Positions 44,892-55,400 of a DNA stretch of 64,000 nucleotides are shown in pieces. Position 1 is the stretch's first letter; each line of letters opens with the position of its first letter. The stretch is from Bacteroides sp. Lineage in GTDB: Bacteria; Bacteroidota; Bacteroidia; Bacteroidales; Bacteroidaceae. The stretch is taken from NCBI GenBank assembly GCA_019416685.1, contig DXWV01000032.1:26088-90087 (forward strand), in the 5' to 3' direction. The notes beneath the pieces were generated by a model. The model was not told where the DNA came from. It saw nothing but the letters and a program-made list of their open reading frames with translations, and did not search any database. A program made the translations under genes and the position numbers.

Positions 44892-44985
44892 CGGATTTGC
44901 CATCAGCTTATTCGAAATAACGGATAGTAAACAGAAGAAATGAATTATTTAATGAATATCAATACTATTAATTAATAAAGTAAAT

Positions 44986-46185
44986 ATGAAGGCAGGATAT
45001 TTTTTAGTAGGCTTGTTATGTGCTGCTTCTTTGGTAGGTTGTGTCCACAAAGAGCAGGTAAATATGAATCCTAATTTAGCCAGAGCGCAGGAAGCATTAG
45101 ATTCTATCTATCAGTGTTATTCACGGCCGGGTGTTAATCTGTTGCGGGAGAATTACCCTTTTGATGAGCAAAGCAATGTTACTTATTTAGCATCCGAAGA
45201 GCAGGCAAATCTACCCAACCAGTATTCTTATCTTTGGCCTTACTCCGGCATGTTCTCTGCGGTAAATGCGATGTATGAGGCAAGTGGTAAAAAAGAATAT
45301 AAGGAATTGTTGGATGAAAGGATTTTGCCCGGATTGGAAGAGTATTTTGATATAAAAAGAGAGCCTCACGCTTATTCATCTTATATTCGCACCTCTTCTC
45401 CTTCAGATCGGTTTTATGATGACAATGTATGGTTGGGTATTGACTTCACGGATATTTATCAAATGACCCAGGAGGCTGCATATCTTGAGAAAGCTCAGTT
45501 GATATGGAGATTTATCCAGAGTGGAATGGATGATCAGCTGGGTGGAGGTATCTACTGGTGTGAGCAGAAAAAAGAGGCTAAACATACGTGCTCCAATGCA
45601 CCGGGATCTGTTTTGGCATTGAAACTTTTTAAAGCAACGAAAGATAGTATCTACTATACGCAGGGAAAAGAATTGTATAAATGGACGAAAGCCCATTTGC
45701 AGGACTCTACAGATTATCTCTATTTTGATAACATTCGTCTTGATGGTAAGATAGGAAGAGCGAAGTATGCATACAACAGCGGACAAATGATGCAGTCTGC
45801 CGCTTTACTTTATCAGTTGACCGGACAACCGGAGTATCTGGCTGATGCGCAGAATATTGCAAAAGAATGCTATAACTATTTCTTTATGGACTTTACACCT
45901 GCTACCGGTGAATCTTTCAAGCTACTGAAAAAAGGAGATATCTGGTTCAGTGCTGTCATGCTGAGAGGTTTCATCGAACTCTACCAACAGGATCAAAATA
46001 AAACGTATCTGGATGCATTTAATAAGAGCCTGGAATATGCCTGGAACAATGCCCGTGATGATAAGGGGTTGTTTAGCGTAGATTTGAGTGGAAACGACAA
46101 AGATGATAAAAAGTGGTTGCTGACACAGGCCGCTATGGTAGAAATGTATGGTCGGCTTGCTGGTATTAAAGAATTGATTAACTAA
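44986..46185 (+). CDS. GH76 alpha-1,6-mannanase-like lipoprotein
   Basis: A 399-residue lipoprotein (lipobox LVGC, Cys19) of glycoside hydrolase family 76, whose known members cut the alpha-1,6-mannose backbone of yeast mannan from within. The family Asp-Asp pair is at 145-146 (RFYDDNVWLGIDF). The (alpha/alpha)6 pattern continues with GGIYWC, SNAPGSVLALKL and YNSGQMMQSAALLY. Lipid anchoring suggests a surface or periplasmic-face location. It leads an operon with GH125 (13-base gap), the same pairing seen in known alpha-mannan loci. Substrate is inferred from family. Confidence 0.88.
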   Translation: MKAGYFLVGLLCAASLVGCVHKEQVNMNPNLARAQEALDSIYQCYSRPGVNLLRENYPFDEQSNVTYLASEEQANLPNQYSYLWPYSGMFSAVNAMYEASGKKEYKELLDERILPGLEEYFDIKREPHAYSSYIRTSSPSDRFYDDNVWLGIDFTDIYQMTQEAAYLEKAQLIWRFIQSGMDDQLGGGIYWCEQKKEAKHTCSNAPGSVLALKLFKATKDSIYYTQGKELYKWTKAHLQDSTDYLYFDNIRLDGKIGRAKYAYNSGQMMQSAALLYQLTGQPEYLADAQNIAKECYNYFFMDFTPATGESFKLLKKGDIWFSAVMLRGFIELYQQDQNKTYLDAFNKSLEYAWNNARDDKGLFSVDLSGNDKDDKKWLLTQAAMVEMYGRLAGIKELIN

Positions 46186-46198
46186 AATATAAAGACGA

Positions 46199-47668
46199 AT
46201 GAAAAAGAAAAACATCAGTTTGTGTGCTATCACAGCCGCTCTATTTTTCGGAAACCATGCAAATGCAGCCGACTTTGTTGTGGCAAAAGACAATACAGTT
46301 GTAATCAACCAGGCTTGTCTGGCGGCCGCTTATAAGAGTAACCGCCCGGAGATGAAGAAGCGATTGTTTACCTCTAAAGCAGTAGAGGCGGAAATTGTGC
46401 GGGTTAAGAAGTTGTTGACTAACCAGAAATTGTCCTGGATGTTTGAAAACTGTTTCCCAAATACGCTCGAAACGACTGTACATTACCGTACAACGGATGG
46501 TAAACCCGATACTTTTGTATATACGGGAGATATTCATGCCATGTGGTTGCGTGATTCCGGGGCACAGGTTTGGCCTTATATACAGTTGGTAAACAAAGAT
46601 CCGGAACTGAAAAAAATGCTTGAAGGAGTCATTCGCCGTCAGTTTAAGTGTATCATTATTGATCCGTATGCAAATGCTTTCAATGATGGAGCGAAAGGTG
46701 GCGAATGGATGAGCGACCTGACGGACATGAAACCGGAACTCCATGAACGTAAATGGGAGATTGATTCTCTTTGTTATCCGCTTCGATTGGCCTATCAATA
46801 TTGGAAAGAGACAGGAGATGCCAGCGTCTTTGATAACGAATGGATACAGGCCATCACCAATATTCTGAGAACATTTAAAGAACAGCAGCGTAAAGATAAG
46901 GTGGATTATTACAAATTCCAGCGTAAAACGGAGCGTGCGCTCGATACGCTGAATAATAATGGTCTGGGAGCTCCTGTAAATCCGGTAGGATTGATAGTCT
47001 CTTCTTTCCGTCCGTCGGATGATGCTACAACATTGCAATTTCTTGTTCCGTCAAACTTCTTTGCCGTATCTTCACTTAGAAAAGCTGCAGAGATATTGAC
47101 TGCGGTAAATCAGAGAACTGATCTGGCTCAGCAATGTACGGATCTTGCGCAGGAAGTGGAAGGGGCACTGAAGAAATATGCAACCTATAATCATCCTAAA
47201 TACGGAACAATTTATGCTTTTGAAGTAGATGGTTTCGGAAATCAGCTGTTGATGGATGATGCGAATGTACCCAGTCTGATAGCTATGCCTTATCTGGGCG
47301 ATATGGATGTGAATGACCCGATCTATCAGAATACGCGTCGTTTTGTATGGAGCAAAGACAATCCGTATTTCTTCAAAGGAAAAGCCGGAGAAGGTATTGG
47401 AGGTCCACATATCGGTTATGATATGATCTGGCCGATGAGTATTATGATGAAAGCTTTCACAAGCCAGAATGACGAAGAGATAAAGACTTGTGTGAAGATG
47501 CTTATGGATACGGATGCAGGTACAGGGTTTATGCATGAATCCTTCCATAAAGATGATCCTGCCAATTTTACCCGTGCCTGGTTTGCATGGCAAAATACAC
47601 TGTTTGGTGAATTGATATTGAAATTGGTTAATGAGGGGAAAGTTGATTTATTGAACAGCATACAATAA
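46199..47668 (+). CDS. GH125 exo-alpha-1,6-mannosidase
   Basis: A 489-residue exported enzyme (signal peptide about 1-23, ending ANAAD) of family GH125, inverting exo-acting alpha-1,6-mannosidases. Recognisable conserved segments include TGDIHAMWLRDSGAQVWPY, WEIDSLCYPLRLAYQYWK, FRPSDDATTLQFLVPSNFF, GIGGPHIGYDMIWPMS, and FMHESFHKDDP, whose Glu is a likely catalytic base by family knowledge. It would trim the mannan fragments that GH76 releases. A terminator follows the gene. Confidence 0.93.
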   Translation: MKKKNISLCAITAALFFGNHANAADFVVAKDNTVVINQACLAAAYKSNRPEMKKRLFTSKAVEAEIVRVKKLLTNQKLSWMFENCFPNTLETTVHYRTTDGKPDTFVYTGDIHAMWLRDSGAQVWPYIQLVNKDPELKKMLEGVIRRQFKCIIIDPYANAFNDGAKGGEWMSDLTDMKPELHERKWEIDSLCYPLRLAYQYWKETGDASVFDNEWIQAITNILRTFKEQQRKDKVDYYKFQRKTERALDTLNNNGLGAPVNPVGLIVSSFRPSDDATTLQFLVPSNFFAVSSLRKAAEILTAVNQRTDLAQQCTDLAQEVEGALKKYATYNHPKYGTIYAFEVDGFGNQLLMDDANVPSLIAMPYLGDMDVNDPIYQNTRRFVWSKDNPYFFKGKAGEGIGGPHIGYDMIWPMSIMMKAFTSQNDEEIKTCVKMLMDTDAGTGFMHESFHKDDPANFTRAWFAWQNTLFGELILKLVNEGKVDLLNSIQ

Positions 47669-47684
47669 GTGATATTGAAGAAAA

Positions 47685-47726
47685 GCGGACAGCTGAAAGT
47701 CGATGTCTTTTGGCTGTTCGCTTTTT
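47685..47726 (+). terminator. Terminator after GH125
   Basis: GCGGACAGC (47685-47693) and GCTGTTCGC (47713-47721) pair with one G-U, around a loop that can pair further, followed by five T residues. It lies between GH125 and GH3, so GH3 may be expressed at a lower level or from another promoter. Confidence 0.75.
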
Positions 47727-47768
47727 GTGTCTATTGAAAGGCATAAACTAATAATAGTAGGAAAGAAC

Positions 47769-50234
47769 ATGAAATCTCAGAAAATTATAGCATTGTTTTT
47801 AATCATCCTGGCTCCTTTGGGAGTGTCGGCACAGAAGTGGTATACTTCTGATATTGATGGCAAAGTGGATGATATTCTAAAGAAAATGACAGTGGAAGAA
47901 AAGCTGTCTTATATAGGAGGAGTTGATTGGATGTATACAAGGAATATCGATCGTTTGGGTATACATCGTATGAAAATGTCTGACGGACCACAGGGGTTGG
48001 GTACTCATGGGCAATCTACTGCTTATCCGGCCACGGTATTGCTCGCTGCTGCCTGGAATGAAGAACTTGCTTATGAATATGGAAAGTCTTTGGGACGCGA
48101 CTGCAATGCCAGAGGCATAAATGTTGTGTTGGGGCCGGCGGTAAATATATACCGTGCTCCTATGTGCGGACGTAACTTTGAGTATATGGGTGAGGATCCT
48201 TATCTGGCAGCACGTACCTCTGCCGGATATGTGAAAGGAGTACAGGATCAGGGTATCATGGCTGTTATCAAACATTTCTCGGCTAATAATTCCGATTATG
48301 ACAGACACGAAATAAGTAATGATATTGATGAGCGGGCATTGAATGAAATTTACTTCCCGGCTTTCAAACATGCCGTTCAGGAGGCGGGTGTTGCCGCTGT
48401 AATGACCAGTTACAATCTGATACATGGTGTCTATACAACAGAATCACCCTGGTTGTTGAAAGGTGTTTTGAGAGATCAGTGGGGATTTAACGGATTACTC
48501 ATGTCCGACTGGGGCTCTACCCATCATTCTATCCCGGCTATGAAGGCGGGGCTTGATCTTGAAATGCCTGGCGGAACAAGAAAACCGGAAGAACTGGCTT
48601 ACTATTTGAAAACAGGTGATATTACCATTGAAATGGTGGATGAGATGGTACGTCATATCTTACGTGTCATGATTGCATTCGATTTCAAAGATGGAATGAA
48701 AGAAAATAAGAATATTCCGTTGGATGATCCGAAAGCTGTTGAAACAGCATTGAATGTTGCCAGAGAAGGGATTGTTTTGCTGAAGAATGTGAAAAATACA
48801 CTTCCCGTCAATACGAAGAGTGTGAAAAATATTGTAGTAGTTGGCAAGAATGCTCATGGGTATGTTCATGGAGGAGGGAGTGGCTCTGTCGTTCCTTTCC
48901 ACCATGTAAGTATGTACGAGGGTATTCAAAAAGAAGCGGCCCGCCATAATATAAATGTAACTTATGTAGATGAGCTTGATTTCTTACCCGAGATAATATA
49001 TACCGGTAACTCTGATGAGAAAGGATTGCATGCCGCTTATTTTAATAATAAGGACTTGTCTGGTACACCGGTTTTGGAACGTACGGAAAATAAAATTAAT
49101 AACTCTTGGACAAATGGTACAGGCATAAAAGGACTTGGTAAGGAAAACTATTCCGTGAGATGGACCGGTGTGGTACGCCCGGAGGTAACAGGAGAGTATG
49201 AATTTTCTGTAGGCGGCGATGATGGCTATCGCTTGTATTTTGATAATGAACTGGTTGCTGACCAATGGGGGGTAGGTAGTTTCCGCAACTCTTCTGTAAC
49301 GAAAACGTTGGAAGCAGGTAAGAAGTATGACATTCGTTTTGAATACTTCCAGGAAGGTGGAGGTGCCGCAGTTGCTTTAATCTGGGGGCATAAAGGTGAA
49401 AAGAAGGATGCTTTTGTAGATCAGCTGAATCGTGCAGATATGGTGATTGCTTGTTTCGGGCATAGTTCGGACACAGAAGGCGAAGGTGCTGACCGTACTT
49501 TTGCATTGCCTGATGCCGATGCTAAAATGATTGCAAGGACACTGAAATGTAAGAAACCGGTAGTCGGAGTAGTCAATGCAGGTGGTAATGTAGAGATGCA
49601 GGCATGGGAACCCGGATTGAAAGGTTTGCTATGGGGATGGTACGCCGGACAGGAAGGCGGTACGGCGGTAGCTGATGTGCTGTTTGGCAATGTAAATCCT
49701 TCCGGCAAATTACCAATGACTTTTGAGAAACGCTGGGAAGACAATCCGGTATATAATAGCTATTATGACCCGGATGGTGATAAACATGTTGCATATACGG
49801 AAGGAATTTTTGTAGGGTATCGTGGTTATGATAAGTTGCAGCGTGAAGTACAGTATCCTTTTGGCTACGGTTTGTCTTATACGGATTTCCGTCTTTCCAA
49901 CTTGTCTGTTTCTGAACCTTTGGCAGATGGATCGGTGGAAGTAACCTGCAAACTATCCAATACGGGGAAACGTGATGGAGCACAGGTGGTACAGCTATAT
50001 CTTGGAAAAGAAGGAGGCATTGTAGAACGTCCGGAGAAGGAATTGAAGCAATTTAAGAAGGTGTTTCTGAAAGCGGGCGAATCGGCAACGGTGAAGATGA
50101 TGGTTACTAAAGATGCTTTCACTTATTATGATGTTGCTGCCAAAAGGTTCTTACAGGATAAAGGGAACTATAATGTGATGGTTGGTTTCTCTTCACGTGA
50201 TATCGTTTCGCGGGGAAGTGTCCGTATTCTTTGA
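47769..50234 (+). CDS. GH3 family glycosidase with PA14 insert
   Basis: An 821-residue exported beta-glycosidase (signal peptide ending VSAQ). The GH3 N-domain (about 25-310) carries the nucleophile Asp247 in LLMSDWGSTHHS. The C-domain is split by a PA14 module (about 418-540, with YEFSVGGDDGYRLYFD), which in other GH3 enzymes shapes the substrate pocket. An Fn3-like domain ends it (about 700-821). An in-frame ATG at 47703 would add 22 residues but overlaps the terminator; MKSQKI gives a proper signal peptide. Most relatives are beta-glucosidases, but specificity is not decidable here. Confidence 0.88.
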   Translation: MKSQKIIALFLIILAPLGVSAQKWYTSDIDGKVDDILKKMTVEEKLSYIGGVDWMYTRNIDRLGIHRMKMSDGPQGLGTHGQSTAYPATVLLAAAWNEELAYEYGKSLGRDCNARGINVVLGPAVNIYRAPMCGRNFEYMGEDPYLAARTSAGYVKGVQDQGIMAVIKHFSANNSDYDRHEISNDIDERALNEIYFPAFKHAVQEAGVAAVMTSYNLIHGVYTTESPWLLKGVLRDQWGFNGLLMSDWGSTHHSIPAMKAGLDLEMPGGTRKPEELAYYLKTGDITIEMVDEMVRHILRVMIAFDFKDGMKENKNIPLDDPKAVETALNVAREGIVLLKNVKNTLPVNTKSVKNIVVVGKNAHGYVHGGGSGSVVPFHHVSMYEGIQKEAARHNINVTYVDELDFLPEIIYTGNSDEKGLHAAYFNNKDLSGTPVLERTENKINNSWTNGTGIKGLGKENYSVRWTGVVRPEVTGEYEFSVGGDDGYRLYFDNELVADQWGVGSFRNSSVTKTLEAGKKYDIRFEYFQEGGGAAVALIWGHKGEKKDAFVDQLNRADMVIACFGHSSDTEGEGADRTFALPDADAKMIARTLKCKKPVVGVVNAGGNVEMQAWEPGLKGLLWGWYAGQEGGTAVADVLFGNVNPSGKLPMTFEKRWEDNPVYNSYYDPDGDKHVAYTEGIFVGYRGYDKLQREVQYPFGYGLSYTDFRLSNLSVSEPLADGSVEVTCKLSNTGKRDGAQVVQLYLGKEGGIVERPEKELKQFKKVFLKAGESATVKMMVTKDAFTYYDVAAKRFLQDKGNYNVMVGFSSRDIVSRGSVRIL

Positions 50235-50263
50235 TGCATATACGTATCGAGATCACCAATTAT

Positions 50264-50321
50264 CCTCTCATCGCACCTCTTATTCATTAAACTGAGTTTT
50301 AGAAAGAGGTACGATGAGAGG
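50264..50321. terminator. Convergent terminator between GH3 and the esterase
   Basis: CCTCTCATCGCACCTCTT (50264-50281) pairs with AAGAGGTACGATGAGAGG (50304-50321) over 18 bases with one mismatch region, with a 22-base loop. It sits between convergent genes and likely serves both. Confidence 0.75.
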
Positions 50322-50344
50322 TATTTTCTTAATTTGAGCAGTGT

Positions 50345-52327
50345 TTATTTGTTATTTAGAGTGACTCCCGGCCAGTCGTCAGTGCGGAACGGAGAAGCTG
50401 GCAGTCCTGTTTTATTATACAGGTTACATTCCGGATTATTAGCCCAGGCATAGCGTACAGCTACAGGATAGGGTACTTTTTCCGAGGAAACAATCACTTT
50501 GTTATCTACAATTCGGGCGGTAGCCGGATAGAATTTGTGATCAACACCTGCAATGGTGAATCCTTTTAATTCTTCTCCTTTAGCGATTAATTGTCCATCA
50601 GTATGTTTGAAAGCGAGTTCGATTTCATTGTTTTTTAAGCACATGTGACTGTATTGTGGTCCGGAGTAGCTGTTTTTCTTGTCATATGCCTGATTTAATG
50701 CAATTAACGAAAGCCGGCGTCCTACTTCTTGCTTATTCTTAGGATGAATGTCATTTGCATCCCCTATATCGATGGTAACAGCCATTCCCGTATTTTCTAA
50801 TTCAAGAGTCTGAGACTGAGCTTCACGGAGTTCAGCCCATGCTGATTCTTCCGGCTTATCTGCACGTTGCATGAAGTTTGCTAACTGTACAAAGTAGAAA
50901 GGGAAGTCTTTGTTCCATTGACTGCGCCAATCCCGAATCATTAAAGGAAACAAATCACGGTATTGATAAGCACGGCTTGCATTAGCTTCTCCCTGGTACC
51001 AGATAACTCCCTTCATTTCAAATGGAATTAACGGACGTAGCATTCCGTTAAACAGTACAGCAGGGTAGTATTGGCAGGTTTGGAATGACAAAGGTTGCCG
51101 TGGCACTTCGTTTTTATTGAGAATGCTGATACGTTGTTTCCACTCTCCTGCCAAAGATATTTTTTTCTTGCCATTGGTAATATAAAGCATGGAAGGATCT
51201 CCGGGGATTCCACTGTTTCCACCCGTATCACCTAAGTAGATTGTTAGTACATTCTTTCCTTTTCTCAATAAATCACGTGGTATTGTGTAATGACGTACAG
51301 TACCTATGCCGTAGGTACGTCCTATTTCTTGTCCATTGAAAAAGGTAATATCATCATCGTCAATCTGGTTCAATTCTATTTTTAAATCACGTTTCAGCCA
51401 TTCGTCCGATAGCTCTATTTCGCGACGTAACCACATGAAACCTTCGAATTTCGGATTTACCTGTTCTTCAATAAATCCCGGTAATTGTATTTTTCCCCAT
51501 GAATCGTCGTTGTAATCAATTGCTGCCCATTTAGCTTGTTTACCCTCATATCCCGGATCTTTCTTCCTGACTTCTGTTTCCCATTCATCCATCATCTGTT
51601 TGTATGTTGCCATCGCTTCAGGCATATTTTCTTCTGCTTTTCGGAGAAGCGTTACTTCGTTATGAAAATCGGACATTAAATTTAGGGTACCTGTACTGGT
51701 CCAGCTTTCAGCGGGTGTTCCTCCCCAGGTAACGTCAATGACTCCTACCGGAACGTTTAATTTTTGATTTAGTTCTCGGGCAAAGAAATAAGCGATTGCA
51801 GAAAAATCTTCTACTGTTTGCGGAGAGCAGTTCTGCCATCCCCCCATAGTACTTTCTCCTGTTGTGAGCGGGATAGGACTTACGGTCTTTTTCACTTGAT
51901 ATAAGCGAATGTCAGGATGGTTGGCATTATCAATTTCCTGTTGGAAGTTTTGTACTCTACCCCAGCCTTTGACGGGCATTTCCATATTAGATTGTCCGGA
52001 GCAGATCCATACCTCTCCAATCATCACATTGGATAATTTAATTTCTTTTCCATCCGAGATACTGATATTATATGGACCTCCGGCTTTGGGGGTTGGAACT
52101 TCAACTTTCCAGTTTCCATCTGTATCGGTGGAAACTGTATATGTTTTTCCATCCCATGAAGGAATCACTTTTATTTTCTTTCCTTTGTCGGCCTGGCCCC
52201 ATATCGGGACTTGTGTTTGTTGTTGTAATACCATGTTGTCGGAGAATACTGCCGGTAAGACAGGCTTTGCATTAATACTCCAACAGAAGGACATTGCTAC
52301 AAGAGATAATACTGCTATTTTCTTCAT
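50345..52327 (-). CDS. Sialate O-acetylesterase-like carbohydrate esterase
   Basis: A 660-residue exported SGNH-type esterase (signal peptide about 1-20, ending INAK). The catalytic Ser113 lies in CSGQSNMEMP; further blocks are GVIDVTWGGTPAESW, KGVIWYQGEANA and the Asp-His part in DANDIHPKNKQEVG. A jelly-roll insert (about 265-375, FEGFMWLRREIEL to VLTIYLGDTGG) interrupts the catalytic domain, as in the family. It would remove O-acetyl groups from sugars so that glycosidases can act. It is downstream of the GH2 gene on the same strand with its own -7 box. Specificity for sialate is not implied. Confidence 0.88.
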   Translation of the reverse strand: MKKIAVLSLVAMSFCWSINAKPVLPAVFSDNMVLQQQTQVPIWGQADKGKKIKVIPSWDGKTYTVSTDTDGNWKVEVPTPKAGGPYNISISDGKEIKLSNVMIGEVWICSGQSNMEMPVKGWGRVQNFQQEIDNANHPDIRLYQVKKTVSPIPLTTGESTMGGWQNCSPQTVEDFSAIAYFFARELNQKLNVPVGVIDVTWGGTPAESWTSTGTLNLMSDFHNEVTLLRKAEENMPEAMATYKQMMDEWETEVRKKDPGYEGKQAKWAAIDYNDDSWGKIQLPGFIEEQVNPKFEGFMWLRREIELSDEWLKRDLKIELNQIDDDDITFFNGQEIGRTYGIGTVRHYTIPRDLLRKGKNVLTIYLGDTGGNSGIPGDPSMLYITNGKKKISLAGEWKQRISILNKNEVPRQPLSFQTCQYYPAVLFNGMLRPLIPFEMKGVIWYQGEANASRAYQYRDLFPLMIRDWRSQWNKDFPFYFVQLANFMQRADKPEESAWAELREAQSQTLELENTGMAVTIDIGDANDIHPKNKQEVGRRLSLIALNQAYDKKNSYSGPQYSHMCLKNNEIELAFKHTDGQLIAKGEELKGFTIAGVDHKFYPATARIVDNKVIVSSEKVPYPVAVRYAWANNPECNLYNKTGLPASPFRTDDWPGVTLNNK

Positions 52328-52371
52328 GTTACATACTATTAAATAAATTCGTCTTTCTATTACTTTTGATA

Positions 52372-52416
52372 CAAAGATAGGAAATATAAGTTATTTATTT
52401 TACTTAATTTCCTATC
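52372..52416 (-). promoter_or_regulatory. Esterase -7 box overlapped by an inverted repeat
   Basis: On the minus strand a perfect TATCTTTG (52379 down to 52372) lies 45 bases before the esterase ATG. GATAGGAAAT (52376-52385) and ATTTCCTATC (52407-52416) form a perfect 10-base inverted repeat overlapping it. The repeat may be an operator or a weak terminator for GH2. A -33 box is not clear. Confidence 0.45.
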
Positions 52417-52441
52417 TCTTTATCTAGCTTTTAGGACATTT

Positions 52442-55400
52442 TTACTCTTTAACGAGTTTCAAAGAGCAACAAGTGCTTTTTGTACTGACTTGTACTAAAT
52501 AAATCCCTTTTTCCATATTGCTTATATCGAATTTATTGCTAAAAAATTCTCTCTCTATCTTTCCCGACAAATTGAATATCTTTACGTCTCTTATCTTCTC
52601 AGAACCAGTCCCTTCTATACAGCAGTATCCTTTTGTCGGATTGGGAGATAGATACAGGGATTGTTCGGAGGTAGTGAGGGAATTTATACCGGTACCACCT
52701 GTTTCAACAGAATATTCCAGCGTAAGTCCTGCATCAATATATTGTCCTCCTGTATGTTGGACACATTTTATAGCGATTGTATTTTCTCCGGCCTTGAGAG
52801 AGGCTTTGGCCTCTTCATTTACGTCAACTGTGGTGTAATTACTTACATAACCAGTGGTGCTGAATGCTAATATACCATTGATGTATACTTCACAATCATC
52901 GTCATGGTAGAGAGTCATACGAAGGTTATTGCGTAACTTTTCGTCTTCTTGTTCCACATTGAATTTTCTTCTTAAATAGATATAGTTACTTCTCCATTCT
53001 GTATTTACAGTTGATTTGTTGTCATAAGTGGTGTTTGGGGCACCTCCGTCACCAAAACCACTCACACCTGTAGGCCAGGAAGCGTCATTGAAATCACTTG
53101 TGTACCAATTATTTTCCGGTGTACTGGTCGTATATTTCCACTGGGTCTTTTTAGCTCTCAATGCAGTAGGTACCAACTCTTTTGCAGAGTAAGTGATGGC
53201 ATGTGAGATAGCTTCTCTTATTTTTTCTTTCTGCTGCTCATTTACTTTTACGACTTTACGATCGTAGGTGATCAAACCGTTCACTTCTCCTTCCAGATCG
53301 GTCAATTGTGTATATACGGCAGCACTTAAGCCATCTGCCTGCAATGGCTTCAACAGGTCAGTATAGCTATTGAATAAATCCTTGAGCTCTTCACCATCAT
53401 TTACGGAAACATATACCATATCGCTGTTTTTCCATACATGGTCTTTTATAACATAGGTGATTCCTCCGTATTCTCCACATACAGATATTCGGTTGGAGGT
53501 GGGATTGGGAAGCATACCCGGACGGGGATAACTGTGCATATCAGCCACTTGACCGATATTGTCGAAAATGACCCATCCGCTGGCAGAACTTATGATACGG
53601 GTACCGTCCAATGATTTGATTCGATTGTAAGTGTTACGCGTATGAGTATTATTGTCGGCATACTGTCCGAATCCTTCATTGAATGCTATCCATGTGACAA
53701 TGGACGGATGATTTTTTAAGCTATTAATTACATTACTGCATTCATTCAGGAAATTCTTTTTAACCCATTCGTCATCACCCAATAAATTCTGATCAGAACC
53801 TGCATTTACCATATCTTGCCATACCATCAAACCCAAACGGTCACAGTGATAATACCAACGGTCCGGTTCTGTTTTGATATGTTTGCGTGACATGTTGAAC
53901 CCTAATGCCTTAGTTTGTTCGATATCGAAAATAAGGGCATCGTCACTTGGTGCTGTGTATAATCCTTCCGGCCAATATCCCTGATCTAAAGGTCCGAATT
54001 GGAATATCGGTTCATTATTCAACATGAAACAGGCTTTTCCGTCTATATTTCCCATTGAAATTTTGCGCATGCCGAAATAGCTTTTTACTTTATCTGCAAC
54101 TTTATCATTGGTGCGTAATTCAATTTCCACATCATACAGGAAAGGAGAGTCAGGACTCCAAAGTTTCGGCTGGTCAATTTTTAGTTCGATAGTCTGAAAT
54201 ACTTTTCCGGTTTGTTCGGCAACCAATGTACCTTTATCGTAAATGCGTATAACTGCCTGACATGAAAGAGCGTCTGTTCCGCTTATTTTGATTTTGACGG
54301 AACTGTTGTCTACATCCGGAACGATATCAAGTCCGTTGATGTAACTGGTGCTGACACCTTCTACCCATACTGTTTGCCATATTCCGGACGAAGGGGTATA
54401 GAATATTCCACCATTTTGAATTCTTTGTTTTCCAACAGGTTGTCCACCAGCATCAGTCGGATCCATAAACTGAACTTGTAGTTCCTGCTCTCCTTCTTCT
54501 TTTAAAGCAGAGGTAATATCAAAGCTGAACGGATCATACCCTCCGGTATGTGTACCTACTTGTATTCCGTTTACGTAAACTTCACATTTCCAGTCTACTG
54601 CGCCAAAATGAAGAAGGAGCTTTTTACCTTTCATCTCATTAGGGACAGTAAAGGTACGATTGTATAAGTAAGCTTTATTAGGGCGTTCCGCATGATCTGT
54701 CAACATTAGGCCGGATAAGGCAGATTCAATAGGGAACGGAACGAGGATTTCTTTATCGAAAAGTTGATTGGGACGATACTTACCCATACCTATGCTTTCT
54801 TTGAAATCCCAGATACCATTTAAGTTTATCCAGTTGTCGCGTACCATTTGTGGACGGGGATATTCTCCTAAAACATTTTCCGGATCAATAGTGTCATACC
54901 AGGGAGTGGTGATTGCAGACTTCTTTTTTCTCCATTTAGTCTGTGTCTTACTGCTTATGGAGGCATCTTCTCCAAATAGCTGCCATTGTAGTAACTGGAA
55001 ATTACTACTGCCATTACTTTCCTGCATCTTTAAGCGAAACGCCTGATAACCTTTGGCGGAATTTACTTCAAACTTCATAGTTGCCAGTCGGCAGGGGAAC
55101 AGAAAGTTACTTATTTTATTAATAGTTTCCCATGTGTAACCGTTATATCCTTCTATTTCCCAGGATTTCAGGTCTCTGTCTATTGCATCTGCACATGAAG
55201 TAAGTGTATAATATTTTAGTTTTTGTACTTGTGCCGGTTCTGTAATGACGAAGAAGGTGTTAGCTGATTCTCCATAATACTTTGTAGAGATATCTCTGTC
55301 AAACAAATGGAGATAACTATATCCTTCTTTACCTTCTGGTGTGGCACTGGTACAATCCTTAGCCGATACTCCGGACATCATATCATCCATAAATGCATTT

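Larger units (their letters stand above)
44460..44985. other. Regulatory region between the HTCS and GH76
   Basis: This 526-base divergent region holds the HTCS promoter (44510-44542), a long-spaced inverted repeat (44559-44635), an intrinsic terminator (44748-44773) and a 30-residue ORF with a signal-peptide-like start (44799-44891). I find no clear TAnnTTTG promoter for GH76, as expected if it needs an activator. Confidence 0.55.

Noticed and set aside
46241..47038. 265-codon open frame on the minus strand inside GH125
   Set aside because: It lies wholly over a well-supported GH125 gene, and the translated sequence has no domain features.
47703..47768. Upstream ATG for the GH3 gene
   Set aside because: It overlaps the terminator hairpin after GH125 and would bury the clear signal peptide that starts at 47769.
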